Part shown: in pieces, positions 24,877 to 33,757 of the stretch
Layout of the letters: each line of letters opens with the position of its first letter
How positions within the stretch are numbered: position 1 is the first letter of the stretch
From: Streptomyces sp. MA5143a
Lineage (GTDB): Bacteria; Actinomycetota; Actinomycetes; Streptomycetales; Streptomycetaceae
Assembly: GCF_900290235.1 (NCBI RefSeq)
Contig: NZ_OLMK01000029.1
Location: 1 to 64,000 of the forward strand
DNA length: 64,000 nt
Direction of reading: 5' to 3'
Notes under the pieces: generated by a model
What the model was told of the DNA's origin: nothing
Seen by the model: the letters and a program-made list of their open reading frames with translations, nothing else
The model's database searches: none
Position numbers and translations under genes: made by a program

Positions 24877-25809
24877 TTACGGCCTGGGGAGGATGCAGCC
24901 GCCGCGGGTCAGGTCGAGCTTGCTGTCGGCGGCGAAGCAGGCCGGGACGTGCCAGGTCTGCTGCCCGTAGTTGATGCCCTCGCGGACGGTGACGGTCCCG
25001 TTCGCGTCGACCTCGCACGGGTTGTTGTCGGTGCAGCGCCCGCCGTCCTCGTTGCCCGTGTTGTTGACGGCCACGACCTTGCCGGTGGCGTTGTCGAGCA
25101 CCGGCGAGCCGGAGGTGCCGCCGATCGTCTTGCAGGCGGAGGTGTAGCGGACCGAGTCCTTCCAGGTCCACGCGCCTTCCTTGAGGCGGTACGCGTAGCC
25201 GTCGACGTCGCAGGCGTACGTCCGCTTCCAGTAGCCGGAGACGACCGTGATGTCGGTGCCCACGGCCGGGCGGGCCGTGTCGAAGGTCAGCGCGTTGATC
25301 CCGTACGAGGACTTGATCTGCCCGTACGTGGTGGTCAGCCGGTACAGCGCCATGTCCGTGTCGGTCATGGTGCCGTACACGATCCGGTTGGCGCGCAGCG
25401 TGGCGACGCGGGTGCCCGCCGCGTTGAGGAGGCCGAAGGAGCGGGTCGAGGCCCGGTCGACGAGGACCTCACCGGGGCCCGGGAAGCCGGTCTCCAGGCA
25501 GTGGCCGTTGGTCATCACCAGGGCCGGGTCGTCGTCCTCGGCGTTCGGCATCCGCACGACCGAGCCGGAGCAGTTGCTGAGCGAGACGGTGCCCGCGAAG
25601 TTCACGGCCCGGACCGCGGAGTCCGCCGGAGCCACCCGGGACGCGGCCTCGGCCACGGCCTTGTTCGCCGCGTCCACGACACTGCCGACCGCCGTCTTCA
25701 CGGTCCCCGTCGCGAGCTCCGGCGCGGCCTGGGGTGCCGCGACCGCCGGTGCCGCGCCCGCCCCGGTGATCACCAGGGCGAACAGCGCGGCAACGAGAGG
25801 CTTTCTCAT
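24877..25809 (-). CDS. Secreted trypsin-like serine protease
   Basis: A 310-residue protein beginning with a signal peptide (MRKPLVAALFALVITGAGAAPAVA). The catalytic triad is visible: H103 in MTNGHC, D152 in TDTDMALYRL and S235 in GGTSGSPVL. Cys pairs (SNC...; YACD; SACK; GRC/NPC) suggest disulfides. Residues ~30-65 are Ala/Val-rich and may be a propeptide. It should act outside the cell. It is monocistronic, convergent with the D-aminoacylase gene. Confidence 0.92.
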   Translation of the reverse strand: MRKPLVAALFALVITGAGAAPAVAAPQAAPELATGTVKTAVGSVVDAANKAVAEAASRVAPADSAVRAVNFAGTVSLSNCSGSVVRMPNAEDDDPALVMTNGHCLETGFPGPGEVLVDRASTRSFGLLNAAGTRVATLRANRIVYGTMTDTDMALYRLTTTYGQIKSSYGINALTFDTARPAVGTDITVVSGYWKRTYACDVDGYAYRLKEGAWTWKDSVRYTSACKTIGGTSGSPVLDNATGKVVAVNNTGNEDGGRCTDNNPCEVDANGTVTVREGINYGQQTWHVPACFAADSKLDLTRGGCILPRP

Positions 25810-26044
25810 GTGGGGGTCCCTCTCTTGCTACGTGAGTGACAGGAGATCTTCCGGCCACCGCAGTTTGTCATGCGCATTGTGAGGGCGGTGTGATGGCCGA
25901 GCAAGGACTTGGTTCCGGCCGGACGAGGTTCGGCCAGCGGGGCGGCGGGTGGGTGGCGGGGGTTCGGGCGGGGATGCGGTGATGTGGGGGCAGGGCGGCG
26001 GTGGTGCGGGGCGCGGGTGCGGCGATGTGGGGTCGGGGCGCGTC
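25810..26044. other. 235-bp spacer with GC-rich direct repeats
   Basis: It contains the promoter region of the protease near 25810-25880 and a G-rich stretch with GCGGTGATGTGGGG and a near copy GCGGCGATGTGGGG (about 25976-26032). No gene is supported. Confidence 0.4.
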
Positions 26045-26557
26045 TCAGTCGTCGGTGAGACGGTCGCCGGGCAGGCAGTTGCCGAGCCAGTCCGCCCGCT
26101 CGGCGCGAGAGGCTCCGCCGTCGCCCTCCACGACGTAGGTCAGCGCCTCGGCGAAGGTCGCACCAAGGTGCCACAGGACGTTCGGCCCCACGGCCACGAC
26201 GCGCCCGCCGGTCGCGACGTACGTCCTGAACTGGACCGACCACATGCCCAACGGGCTGAAGTTCTCGGCGAATCGACGCCGCAGCGAGACCGCCTCCTCG
26301 ACAGTGTCGACACAGGCGTCCACCGGGTCGACGCACAGGGAGGAAGCGGGGTCGCGGGCCGGGCAGCTCCTGACGGTCAGCCCGCCGAACTCCGCCCAGA
26401 CACCGACCGCCGGGTCGTCGAGTACGAACCCCGCCGCGGTCAACTGCCGCACCCAGTCCCCCGTGTCGACGTCACGCCCCGGCACCCACCCCGCCCCCCG
26501 CAGCGCGTCCAGCACCGCCGGACCGCACCCGCTCAACAGCCCACCACCGCGTTCCAT
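26045..26557 (-). CDS. SUKH-3-like protein (possible immunity or toxin-associated domain)
   Basis: The ATG at 26557 (MERGGGLLSGCGPAVLDAL) gives 170 residues. The sequence ALRGAGWVPGRDVDTGDWVRQLTAAGF, AVGVWAEFGGLTV and the end region SPLGMWSVQF... YVATGGRVVAVGPNVLWHLGATFAEALTYVVEG follow the SUKH-3 pattern. SUKH domains are best known as immunity proteins of polymorphic toxin systems, but stand-alone Streptomyces copies are common. No toxin gene is adjacent. It is downstream of the Pro/Thr-rich membrane protein on the same strand, and a functional link is not shown. Confidence 0.75.
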   Translation of the reverse strand: MERGGGLLSGCGPAVLDALRGAGWVPGRDVDTGDWVRQLTAAGFVLDDPAVGVWAEFGGLTVRSCPARDPASSLCVDPVDACVDTVEEAVSLRRRFAENFSPLGMWSVQFRTYVATGGRVVAVGPNVLWHLGATFAEALTYVVEGDGGASRAERADWLGNCLPGDRLTDD

Positions 26558-26669
26558 CCGCGGCCCCCTTCCCTCGACCGGGCCCGCCGCCCAGTCCGCC
26601 GCGCGTCCACCCCGCTTTCCGGACCACACCCCCGGCCGGACCCCTGAGCCGCCGCCCGACCACCAGGTT

Positions 26670-27482
26670 TCACCTCGGCCCCTTCGTCGCGCCCTGCCCC
26701 CGGCCCTGGTTGCCGCCGGAGTTGCCCCGGCCCGGGTCGGTCGTCGGGGACGGCCGGGTGGGGGCGGTGGTGGAGGGCGTGGGCGTCGGAGTGGGGACCG
26801 TGGGCGCGGAGTCGGTGCCGGACGGGGACGGTTCCGCCGAGGTCTCGCCCGGGGAGGCGGAGGGCGATGACGGCTCCGTCGTGGCGGAGGACGCGTCGGC
26901 CGACGGCGTGGCCGCTCCCCCACCGCCGGACCGGCCGCCCACCGGGGAGGACTCCTTGGTGGCCGGACCGCTCGGCCCCTCCTCGCCCGAGGAGCCGACA
27001 CCCGCGAGGCCCGCCGCCACGGCACCCACGACCACGGCCGCGGCGACACCGCCCGCGATCAGGGCCCCGCGCCGCCGGGCGCGGCGGCGGCCGAGTGTGG
27101 CCCGCCGACCGCCGGCCGGCCGGGCGCGACGTCCGCCGGGGTCCGCGCCGGCGAGGGGGTACGGCCCGTCCGGTGCGTGCGGGTCGGCGTGCGGGGCGCC
27201 TGCCGCGTACGACCCGTCGGCCGCACCCGCGGCCTGCGCGGCGGGCGATGTGCCCGTTCCGCCGACGGCCCCCCGGAGGTCGTCGAGCACGACCTCGTCC
27301 AGCTGCACGGTGTCGTCATAGGCGTTCTGCCAGCCGTGGGCGGCGGCGGGGTCGGGGAAGGCCTCGTAGGCGGGCGCCGCGGAGGGGTCGCCGAGCGGGT
27401 GGTAGACGTTCGGCGGCTCCTGGGAGGCCTCACCGTCCCGATCCACACCGTTCACCCCGTTCACCCGATTCGCCCCATTCAT
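26670..27482 (-). CDS. Single-pass membrane protein with Pro/Ser/Thr-rich tail
   Basis: A 270-residue protein. Residues 1-70 contain a mixed cytoplasmic region (NVYHPLGDPSAAPAYEAFPDPAAAHGWQNAYDDTVQL). A basic Arg/Gly stretch precedes one membrane helix (ALIAGGVAAAVVVGAVAAGLAG, ~140-161). The C-terminal ~105 residues are Ser/Thr/Pro-rich and probably lie outside the cell. Orientation fits the positive-inside rule. There is no enzymatic motif. The family is widespread in Streptomyces and of unknown function. It may share a transcript with the SUKH-like gene. Confidence 0.75.
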   Translation of the reverse strand: MNGANRVNGVNGVDRDGEASQEPPNVYHPLGDPSAAPAYEAFPDPAAAHGWQNAYDDTVQLDEVVLDDLRGAVGGTGTSPAAQAAGAADGSYAAGAPHADPHAPDGPYPLAGADPGGRRARPAGGRRATLGRRRARRRGALIAGGVAAAVVVGAVAAGLAGVGSSGEEGPSGPATKESSPVGGRSGGGGAATPSADASSATTEPSSPSASPGETSAEPSPSGTDSAPTVPTPTPTPSTTAPTRPSPTTDPGRGNSGGNQGRGQGATKGPR

Positions 27483-27664
27483 CGCTTTTTCTTCTCTTCA
27501 TCTCATGTGCCCTGGAACCGTGTGGGGGGCGGCCGGACCTGGGGGCGGATTCTAGGGAGGAGTGGCGCCCAGGGACAGCGGAGGAACATTTCGCCGCATA
27601 GCGGCGGTCTCACGTGGTGGAAAACACGACCCACGAGCCGTTACCGGGTCGTAAGCTCACGGAC

Positions 27665-28876
27665 ATGCAGGTGATCCAGTCGACCAAGCTCGCCAACGTC
27701 TGTTACGAGATCCGGGGCCCGGTGCTCGAGGAGGCGATGCGGCTGGAGGCTGCCGGTCACCGCATCCTCAAGCTGAACACGGGCAATCCGGCCGCCTTCG
27801 GCTTCGAATGCCCGCCGGAGATCCTGGAGGACATCCTCCGCAATGTGTCGTCCGCCCACGGCTACGGCGACGCGAAGGGCCTCCTTGCGGCCCGCCGGGC
27901 GGTCGTCATGCACAACCAGACCCTCGGTATCGAGACGGACGTCGAGCACGTCTTCATCGGCAACGGCGTCTCCGAGCTGATCGTCATGGCGATGCAGGGC
28001 CTGCTGGACGACGGTGACGAGGTGCTCGTACCGGCCCCGGACTACCCGCTGTGGACGGCGGCGGTCTCGCTGTCCGGCGGCACGGCGGTGCACTACCGCT
28101 GCGACGAGCAGTCCGACTGGATGCCGGACCTCGCGGACATCGAGCGCAAGGTCACCGACCGCACCAAGGCGATCGTCATCATCAACCCCAACAACCCGAC
28201 GGGCGCGGTGTACGACGAGGCGATGATCCGGGGGCTGACGGACATCGCGCGCCGCCACAACCTCCTCGTCTGCTCCGACGAGATCTACGACAAGATCCTC
28301 TACGACGGCGCCACGCACACCCCGACCGCCTCGGTGGCGCCGGACCTGCTGACGCTGACCTTCAACGGCATGTCGAAGGCGTACCGGGTCGCGGGCTACC
28401 GCGTCGGATGGATGTCGATCTCCGGCCCGCGCGCCCACGCCGACTCCTACATCGAGGGCCTGACGATCCTGGCGAACATGCGACTGTGCGCCAACATGCC
28501 GGGACAGCACGGCGTGGTCGCCGCGCTCAGCGGACGCCAGACGATCAACGATCTGGTGCTGCCGGGCGGGCGCCTGAAGGAGCAGCGGGACGTGGCGTAC
28601 GACCTGCTGACCCAGATCCCCGGGGTCTCGTGCGTGAAGCCGAAGGGTGCGCTGTATCTGTTCCCCCGGCTCGACCCCGACGTCTTCAAGATCAAGGACG
28701 ACCGGCGGATGGTCCTCGACCTGCTCCGCCAGGAGAAGATCATGGTCGTCCAGGGCACCGGATTCAACTGGCCGGAGCCGGATCACTTCCGTGTGGTGAC
28801 CCTGCCGACCGTGGCCGACCTGAGGTCGGCGATCACCCGGATCGGGAACTTCCTGGACGGCTACGGCCAGCCGTAG
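27665..28876 (+). CDS. PLP-dependent aminotransferase class I/II (AlaA-like)
   Basis: The ATG at 27665 (MQVIQSTKLANVCYEIRGP) gives 403 residues. A GTG at 27614 would add 17 less conserved residues. Fold-type I features are NTGNPAAFGFECP, the IINPNNPTGA segment, SDEIYDKILY and the PLP lysine K238 in GMSKAYRVAGYRVGWM. The closest recognised group is AlaA-type alanine/glutamate-pyruvate transaminases with the ANVCYEIRGP N-terminus. It should transfer amino groups between alanine and 2-oxoglutarate in central nitrogen metabolism. The transcription start lies within 27.5-27.6 kb. No specific promoter was assigned. Confidence 0.92.
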   Translation: MQVIQSTKLANVCYEIRGPVLEEAMRLEAAGHRILKLNTGNPAAFGFECPPEILEDILRNVSSAHGYGDAKGLLAARRAVVMHNQTLGIETDVEHVFIGNGVSELIVMAMQGLLDDGDEVLVPAPDYPLWTAAVSLSGGTAVHYRCDEQSDWMPDLADIERKVTDRTKAIVIINPNNPTGAVYDEAMIRGLTDIARRHNLLVCSDEIYDKILYDGATHTPTASVAPDLLTLTFNGMSKAYRVAGYRVGWMSISGPRAHADSYIEGLTILANMRLCANMPGQHGVVAALSGRQTINDLVLPGGRLKEQRDVAYDLLTQIPGVSCVKPKGALYLFPRLDPDVFKIKDDRRMVLDLLRQEKIMVVQGTGFNWPEPDHFRVVTLPTVADLRSAITRIGNFLDGYGQP

Positions 28877-28912
28877 GCACTCCCGCGGAAGACTTCCGGA
28901 CCTCGCTCAACT

Positions 28913-28930
28913 TTAGACGGAATCTAATGT
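28913..28930. promoter_or_regulatory. TTAGA-N5-TCTAA inverted repeat overlapping a -10 element
   Basis: TTAGA (28913-28917) and TCTAA (28923-28927) form a dyad. TAATGT (28925-28930) is a plausible -10 for the small gene starting at 28968. Regulator unknown. Confidence 0.5.
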
Positions 28931-28967
28931 AGGCTGGTTCTCCGAGAGCGAGCTTGGAGGCCATCCC

Positions 28968-29396
28968 ATGTACGAGCCGATCCGCACCAAGTCGGTCCAC
29001 ACGGTGGCCGCGACGACCTCGCCCGACTTCCCGCACCGTTCGCGTGAGGAGGAGCTGGACATCCAGCTCGCCGGCCATCTGGCCGCCCTGCTCGCGACGA
29101 CCGACGAGCTCCGCGCTCTGGCCCCCACCGCCGACCTCGACACGGCCGCCGAGCGGCTGTCCGAGCAGGTGGCCCGGCTGCGCGGCGGGCTTCCGCCCGT
29201 CCGCTGCTCCGCGTCGGCCGGCGGACGCGACCGGGATGCCGCCGGGCTCCACCGGCGCGCCCACGCCCTCGCCGGGCGCGCCCTCGTGGTCGCCGCCTCC
29301 CGCGCCGACACCGCCGCCGCGATCCTGGCCGCCGAGCGCATGGACGCCCACGCCGCCGCCGAGCCCCTCGCCGACCGCGAGCTCGCCTCCCACTGA
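28968..29396 (+). CDS. Small soluble helical protein of unknown function
   Basis: A 142-residue protein starting MYEPIRTKSVHTVAATTS. The rest is Ala/Leu/Arg-rich and predicted helical (EELDIQLAGHLAALLATTDELRAL; RRAHALAGRALVVAASRADTAAAILAAERMDAHAA). No catalytic motif or membrane segment is visible. A GGAGG lies 10-15 nt upstream of the ATG and an operator-like dyad overlaps the -10. It is followed by hairpins, suggesting its own transcript. The family is not recognised. Confidence 0.65.
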   Translation: MYEPIRTKSVHTVAATTSPDFPHRSREEELDIQLAGHLAALLATTDELRALAPTADLDTAAERLSEQVARLRGGLPPVRCSASAGGRDRDAAGLHRRAHALAGRALVVAASRADTAAAILAAERMDAHAAAEPLADRELASH

Positions 29397-29402
29397 CGCA
29401 GG

Positions 29403-29420
29403 GCCCGGCACACCCCGGGC
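29403..29420 (+). terminator. Short hairpin after the small gene
   Basis: GCCCGG and CCGGGC flank CACACC just 6 bp after the stop codon. A second, longer hairpin (GTCCGCGCG at 29461-29469 with CGCGCGGAC at 29482-29490) follows. Confidence 0.5.
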
Positions 29421-29943
29421 CGACGGCTCACCCCGAGCCCCGGCCCCCCGGACGGCCCCGGTCCGCGCGCACCCGCAGCGACGCGCGGACCGGGCGCCAC
29501 AAGCCTCCGGCCCCAACCCCGTGACCGCCCCGCCACGCAGCCCCAGCCCCAGCCCCCGCATCACGACCGCCCCGCCACGCGCCCCCAGGCCGCACACCGC
29601 GCGGCAGCCTCGCCCCTGCGGACCTCCCCGACCCCCAAGGGCGACCCCCGGGACGGGCCCGTGAGACGCGGGCGCCCCGGCCTCGCGGCCCCCGGCCCGA
29701 CGCCGAACACCGTGGCGGCCTCGCCCGCGGACCTCCCCGCTCCCCGCCCCCCGAGGGTGACCACCGGGACAGGCCGGTGAGGCGCGGGCGCCCCACCACG
29801 CCCCCACCCCTCCCCCTCGTAGCCACCCTCCCCCTCCCCCGGAGCGGCGGTGCCCGTTCCGGTTGCGTTCCGGGACGGCGGCTTCACCTCGTGTTCACCC
29901 GTCCCGCCCGGGAACGTTGGGTTCCGGGAGCACGCTCCCCGGT
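29421..29943. repeat. GC-rich gene-free stretch with imperfect direct repeats
   Basis: Two ~72-bp imperfect direct copies lie at about 29608-29678 and 29719-29794 (CCTCGCCC(C)TGCGGACCTCC to GCGGGCGCCCC). A shorter repeat around ACCGCCCCGCCACGC occurs at about 29524 and 29567. No coding potential beyond shadow frames was seen. Just before the next gene a tight hairpin GGGAGC-AC-GCTCCC (29926-29939) precedes the GTG start. Confidence 0.55.
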
Positions 29944-31017
29944 GTGAGACGCATCGCAGGGATCGTCCTCGCGGTCCTGCTGATCGGCGGCGTGGTGGCA
30001 GCCGTCGTGGCGGGCCGGGACACCGGGGACACGAGCACGGCAACGAAGACCGTGCGAGGAGTGATCGGGTCGGAGAAGGCGGAGTTCTTCGCCGACCCGG
30101 AGGTGGTGAAGGCCCTGGCCGCCGAGGGCTACACCGTGAAGACGGAGACATCGGGCTCCTGGGCCATGGACGGGCTGGACCTGAAGGGGTACGACTTCGC
30201 CTTCCCCTCCAGCAAGGCCCCCGCCGACGAACTGGCCGAGAAGTACCGGGTACGCGAACCGCTGCCCCGCCCCTTCTACTCGCCCCTCGTCGTGGTCGCC
30301 CACCGGGGCGCCGCCGAGGTGCTGAGCCGCAACGGGCTGGCCACGCTGGACAAGGACCGCGGCGTCCTCGACATGGACGCCTACCTGAAGGCGGCCGAGG
30401 CCGACCGCACCTGGCAGCAGCTCAAGGGGGCGGACACGTACGGGGAGTTGTCGGGGCTGCTCTACATCGCCACGACCGACCCGACCAGCTCCAGCTCCGG
30501 GGCCCTCTATCTCGCCGCGGCCTCCAACGTCGCCAACGACGGACGGGTCGTCGCGAGCGAGGCGGACATCAAGAGGACCGCGCCCCTCCTGCACGAGCTG
30601 ATCAGCGTCCAGGGCGCCCAGCAGCCGAGCAGCGACGCGGCGTTCCGCGACTTCGTCAGCGGGGTGGGCAACCCGCTCGTCCTCGTCTACGAGTCGCAGG
30701 TCGCCGCCCTGCTCGCCGACGGCCAGAAGGTCGACGACCTGGTCGTCCTCTACCCGGACACCACCGTCAACAGCGACCACACCGTCGTGCCCGTCACCGA
30801 CGAGGGCCGCGCCCTCGGAGAACTGCTCGGCACGGACCCGGAGTTGCGCCGTCTGGCGGCCCGGCACGGGTTCCGGCCGCAGGGCTCGGCGAAGGAGTTC
30901 ACGGCGGCCACGGCCGGACTCACCACCTATCTGACGCCTCGGCTCACCGTCCGGCAGGCGCCCGTGCCCACCTCCGAGGTGCTGCACGAGATGGCGCGCC
31001 GGGCGCGGGGCCGCTGA
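29944..31017 (+). CDS. Membrane-anchored solute-binding-like protein of the TelA operon
   Basis: GTG 29944 (MRRIAGIVLAVLLIGGVVAAVVAG) gives 357 residues with an N-terminal hydrophobic anchor and no lipobox. The rest resembles a periplasmic-binding-type fold (GVIGSEKAEFFADPEVVKALAAEGYTV, YDFAFPSSKAPADEL, then YELSGLLYI-like lobe GELSGLLYIATTDPT). This type of SBP is found next to TelA and VWA genes in actinobacteria, where it may bind an extracellular ligand. It lies 20 bp before telA and heads a four-gene operon. The ligand is unknown. Confidence 0.7.
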   Translation: MRRIAGIVLAVLLIGGVVAAVVAGRDTGDTSTATKTVRGVIGSEKAEFFADPEVVKALAAEGYTVKTETSGSWAMDGLDLKGYDFAFPSSKAPADELAEKYRVREPLPRPFYSPLVVVAHRGAAEVLSRNGLATLDKDRGVLDMDAYLKAAEADRTWQQLKGADTYGELSGLLYIATTDPTSSSSGALYLAAASNVANDGRVVASEADIKRTAPLLHELISVQGAQQPSSDAAFRDFVSGVGNPLVLVYESQVAALLADGQKVDDLVVLYPDTTVNSDHTVVPVTDEGRALGELLGTDPELRRLAARHGFRPQGSAKEFTAATAGLTTYLTPRLTVRQAPVPTSEVLHEMARRARGR

Positions 31018-31037
31018 ACCACGGGGGAACACCACTC

Positions 31038-32204
31038 ATGACAACGGAAGACAGCTTCACCCTCACCCCGCCCGAGCCGGTCGCCGCCGTGCCCCGGGAG
31101 AAGGCCGGCGGCCTGGTGCCGGTCGAGGAGTCCGTACGGTCGGACATGGCCAGGAAGGCGGAGGACTACGTCCGCTCGCTGGCCGCGCTCGACGCCCGGT
31201 CGCCGGAGTTCGCGGGGAAGGTCGGGGAGATCGCGGGGCTCGGCGCGGGCGAGATGCGCACCGCCGCCGCACAGTCCAACCGCATGCTGGAACGGACCGT
31301 CCGCAGCCTGCCCGACAAGGGCGGGGACGCCCAGTCGCAGGTCGCCGGCTCGCTCGTCGAGCTGCGGCGCGTGGTCGAGGACCTGGACCCGCGCGACCTG
31401 CCCGCCGGCAAGGGCCGCAAGTTCCTGTCCCGGCTGCCGGGCGGCAACCGGCTGCGGGACCACGTCGCCAAGTACGCCACCGCGCAGGGCACCCTGAACC
31501 GCATCGTGGGGTCGCTGCGCGGCGGACAGGACGAACTGCGCCGGGACAGCGCCGCGTTGCAGACGGAGCGGGTCCGCCTGTGGGAGACCATGGGCAAGCT
31601 CCAGGAGTACGTGGTCCTGACCGAGGCCCTGGACACGGCCGTCGAGGCACACATCGCCGCCGCCGACCCGCAGCAGGCCGACACCCTGCGCGCCGACGTC
31701 CTCTTCCCGGTCCGGCAGAAGCACCAGGACCTGCTCACCCAGCTGGCCGTCTGCGCCCAGGGCTATCTGGCCATGGACGTCGTCCGCCGCAACAACGAGG
31801 AACTGATCAAGGGCGTCGACCGGGCCGCCACGACCACGGTCTCGGCGCTGCGCATCTCCGTGATGCTGGCCTCCGCCCTCGACACGCAGCGCAAGGTCGT
31901 CGACCAGGTCAACGCGTTGCGCGGCACCACCGAGGACCTCATCCGCGGCAACGCCGAGATGCTCGCCACCCAGAGCGACGAGATCCAGCGCATCGCCGCC
32001 GACCCGGCCGTCGGCGCGGAGACACTCCGCTCGGCCTTCCAGCAGATCTACCGCACCCTCGACACCATCGACACGTACAAGGCGCAGGCCACGGAGACGA
32101 TGGCGGCGACGGTGGAGTCCCTGACGGCCGAACTCCAGTACGCCGGGAGCTACTTGGAGCGCAGCCGCGCGCAGGGCGCCCTCGAGGGGGGTGGTCTCGT
32201 ATGA
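31038..32204 (+). CDS. telA: TelA-family toxic-anion-resistance protein
   Basis: A 388-residue, all-helical cytosolic protein of the TelA/KlaA family (RSDMARKAEDYVRSLAALDARSPEF, LEDLDPRDL-like core VVEDLDPRDLP, LPGGNRLRDHVAKYATAQGTLNRIVGSLRGGQDELRRD, then RRNNEELIKGVDRAATTTVSALRISVMLASAL). TelA proteins are linked to tellurite and other stress resistance, and their biochemical role is unresolved. The stop overlaps the next start as ATGA. Here it is flanked by two extracytoplasmic binding-type proteins and faces a kinase/phosphatase/TerY set, a context known for Ter-type stress systems. Confidence 0.9.
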   Translation: MTTEDSFTLTPPEPVAAVPREKAGGLVPVEESVRSDMARKAEDYVRSLAALDARSPEFAGKVGEIAGLGAGEMRTAAAQSNRMLERTVRSLPDKGGDAQSQVAGSLVELRRVVEDLDPRDLPAGKGRKFLSRLPGGNRLRDHVAKYATAQGTLNRIVGSLRGGQDELRRDSAALQTERVRLWETMGKLQEYVVLTEALDTAVEAHIAAADPQQADTLRADVLFPVRQKHQDLLTQLAVCAQGYLAMDVVRRNNEELIKGVDRAATTTVSALRISVMLASALDTQRKVVDQVNALRGTTEDLIRGNAEMLATQSDEIQRIAADPAVGAETLRSAFQQIYRTLDTIDTYKAQATETMAATVESLTAELQYAGSYLERSRAQGALEGGGLV

Positions 32205-33757
32205 GACGGACCCTCTCGGCCTCCCGGGGGACCGCCGCGGCCCTCGCGCTGGCCCTGGCGGCGGCCGGATGCAGCACCGCCACCGACACCCCCTCCGACC
32301 CGGACACCTACGTCCCCGGCACCCTGCGCGTCCTCGCCTCCAGCGAACTCGCCGACATGAAGCCCGTGCTGGAGCGGGTCGAGAAGGACACAGGCATCAG
32401 GGTGCGCCCCACCTACATGGGCACCCTGGACGCCGTGGAACTGCTCGCCGAGGGCCGGGCGAAGGACGTGTACGACGCCGTCTGGCTGTCGTCCAACGAC
32501 TATCTGCGGCTGCGGCCGGACGCGGCGAAGCAGGTCGTGTCCGAGACGCCGGTGATGTCCAGCCCGGTGGCGATCGGTGTGAAGGACGCGACCGCGCGGA
32601 GGCTGGGCTGGAAGCCGGACGGCGTCTCCTGGTCGGACATCGAGAAGGCCGTCGCGGACGGCGACCTCACCTACGGCATGACGGACCCGGCCCGCTCCAA
32701 CTCCGGGTTCTCCACGCTCGTCTCGGTGGCCTCCGGGCTGTCCGACGCGCAGTCCGCGCTCACCGACGCGGACGTGGCGCGGGCGACGCCCCGGCTGAAG
32801 GAGTTCTTCCAGGGGCAGAAGCTGACGTCGGGCTCGTCGGGCTGGCTCGCGGCCGCCTACGACCGGCGCGGTGACGTCGACGCGCTGCTCAACTACGAGT
32901 CGGTGCTGAAGTCGCGGAAGGACCTGACGGTGATCCGCCCGCGCGACGGGGTCGTCACCGCCGACTACCCGCTCTCCTCCCTCGCGTCGACCGGCAAGGA
33001 CGTCCGCGACGACGTACGCCGCCTCACCGACGCCCTGCGCGCCCCGGACACCCAGCGGCTGATCAGCGAGAAGACCCTGCGCCGCCCGGTCGTCCCCTCG
33101 GTCCGCCCGGCCGCCGGCCTCGACACCACCCGGCGCCGTGAACTCCCCTTCCCCGGCAGCCGTTCCGTCGCCGACGGACTGCTCGACGCTTACGAGAACG
33201 AGCTGCGCCGCCCGTCGAGGACCGTGTACGTCCTCGACACCTCCGGCTCCATGGAGGGCGACCGCCTGGACCGGCTGAAGGAGGCCCTCACCGAGCTGAC
33301 CGGGGACTTCCGGGACCGGGAGGAGGTCACGCTGATGCCGTTCGGGTCGGGGGTCAAGAGTGTGCGGACCCATGTGGTCCGGCCGTCGGACCCGAAGGCG
33401 GGCCTCGACGGCATCCGCGCCGACACCCGCGGGCTCTCCGCCTCCGGTGACACCGCCATCTACACCTCGCTGCGCAAGGCGTACGAGCACCTCGGCGCCG
33501 CCGACCGGGACACGTTCACCTCGATCGTGCTGATGACGGACGGCGAGAACACCGAGGGCGCGAGCCCGGCGGACTTCGACGCCTTCTACCAGGGGCTGCC
33601 CGCCGCCGAGCGGCGCGTCCCCGTCTTCCCGATCCTCTTCGGCGACTCCGACAAGGACGAACTGGAGCACATCGCCGACCTGACCGGCGGCCGCCTGTTC
33701 GACGCCCAGCAGGGCTCGCTGGACGGCGCCTTCGAGGAGATCCGTGGCTACCAGTAG
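32201..33757 (+). CDS. Lipoprotein with solute-binding and VWA domains
   Basis: A 518-residue protein. The N-terminus is a lipoprotein signal (ALALALAAAGCS, lipobox Cys near residue 24). Residues ~40-320 resemble an extracellular solute-binding protein (GTLRVLASSELADMKPVLERVEKDTGIRV). Residues ~340-510 are a von Willebrand A domain with MIDAS DTSGSM and the TDGEN strand. VWA domains bind metal and proteins. The start overlaps telA by 4 bp and the stop overlaps the next gene by 14 bp. It should sit on the outer membrane surface and pair with TelA signalling. Exact function is unknown. Confidence 0.88.
   Translation: MRRTLSASRGTAAALALALAAAGCSTATDTPSDPDTYVPGTLRVLASSELADMKPVLERVEKDTGIRVRPTYMGTLDAVELLAEGRAKDVYDAVWLSSNDYLRLRPDAAKQVVSETPVMSSPVAIGVKDATARRLGWKPDGVSWSDIEKAVADGDLTYGMTDPARSNSGFSTLVSVASGLSDAQSALTDADVARATPRLKEFFQGQKLTSGSSGWLAAAYDRRGDVDALLNYESVLKSRKDLTVIRPRDGVVTADYPLSSLASTGKDVRDDVRRLTDALRAPDTQRLISEKTLRRPVVPSVRPAAGLDTTRRRELPFPGSRSVADGLLDAYENELRRPSRTVYVLDTSGSMEGDRLDRLKEALTELTGDFRDREEVTLMPFGSGVKSVRTHVVRPSDPKAGLDGIRADTRGLSASGDTAIYTSLRKAYEHLGAADRDTFTSIVLMTDGENTEGASPADFDAFYQGLPAAERRVPVFPILFGDSDKDELEHIADLTGGRLFDAQQGSLDGAFEEIRGYQ

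Noticed and set aside
29850-32204. 784-aa ORF joining the SBP-like gene region and telA
   Set aside because: The 5' part is a +1 frame shadow of the SBP-like gene. TelA begins at ATG 31038.
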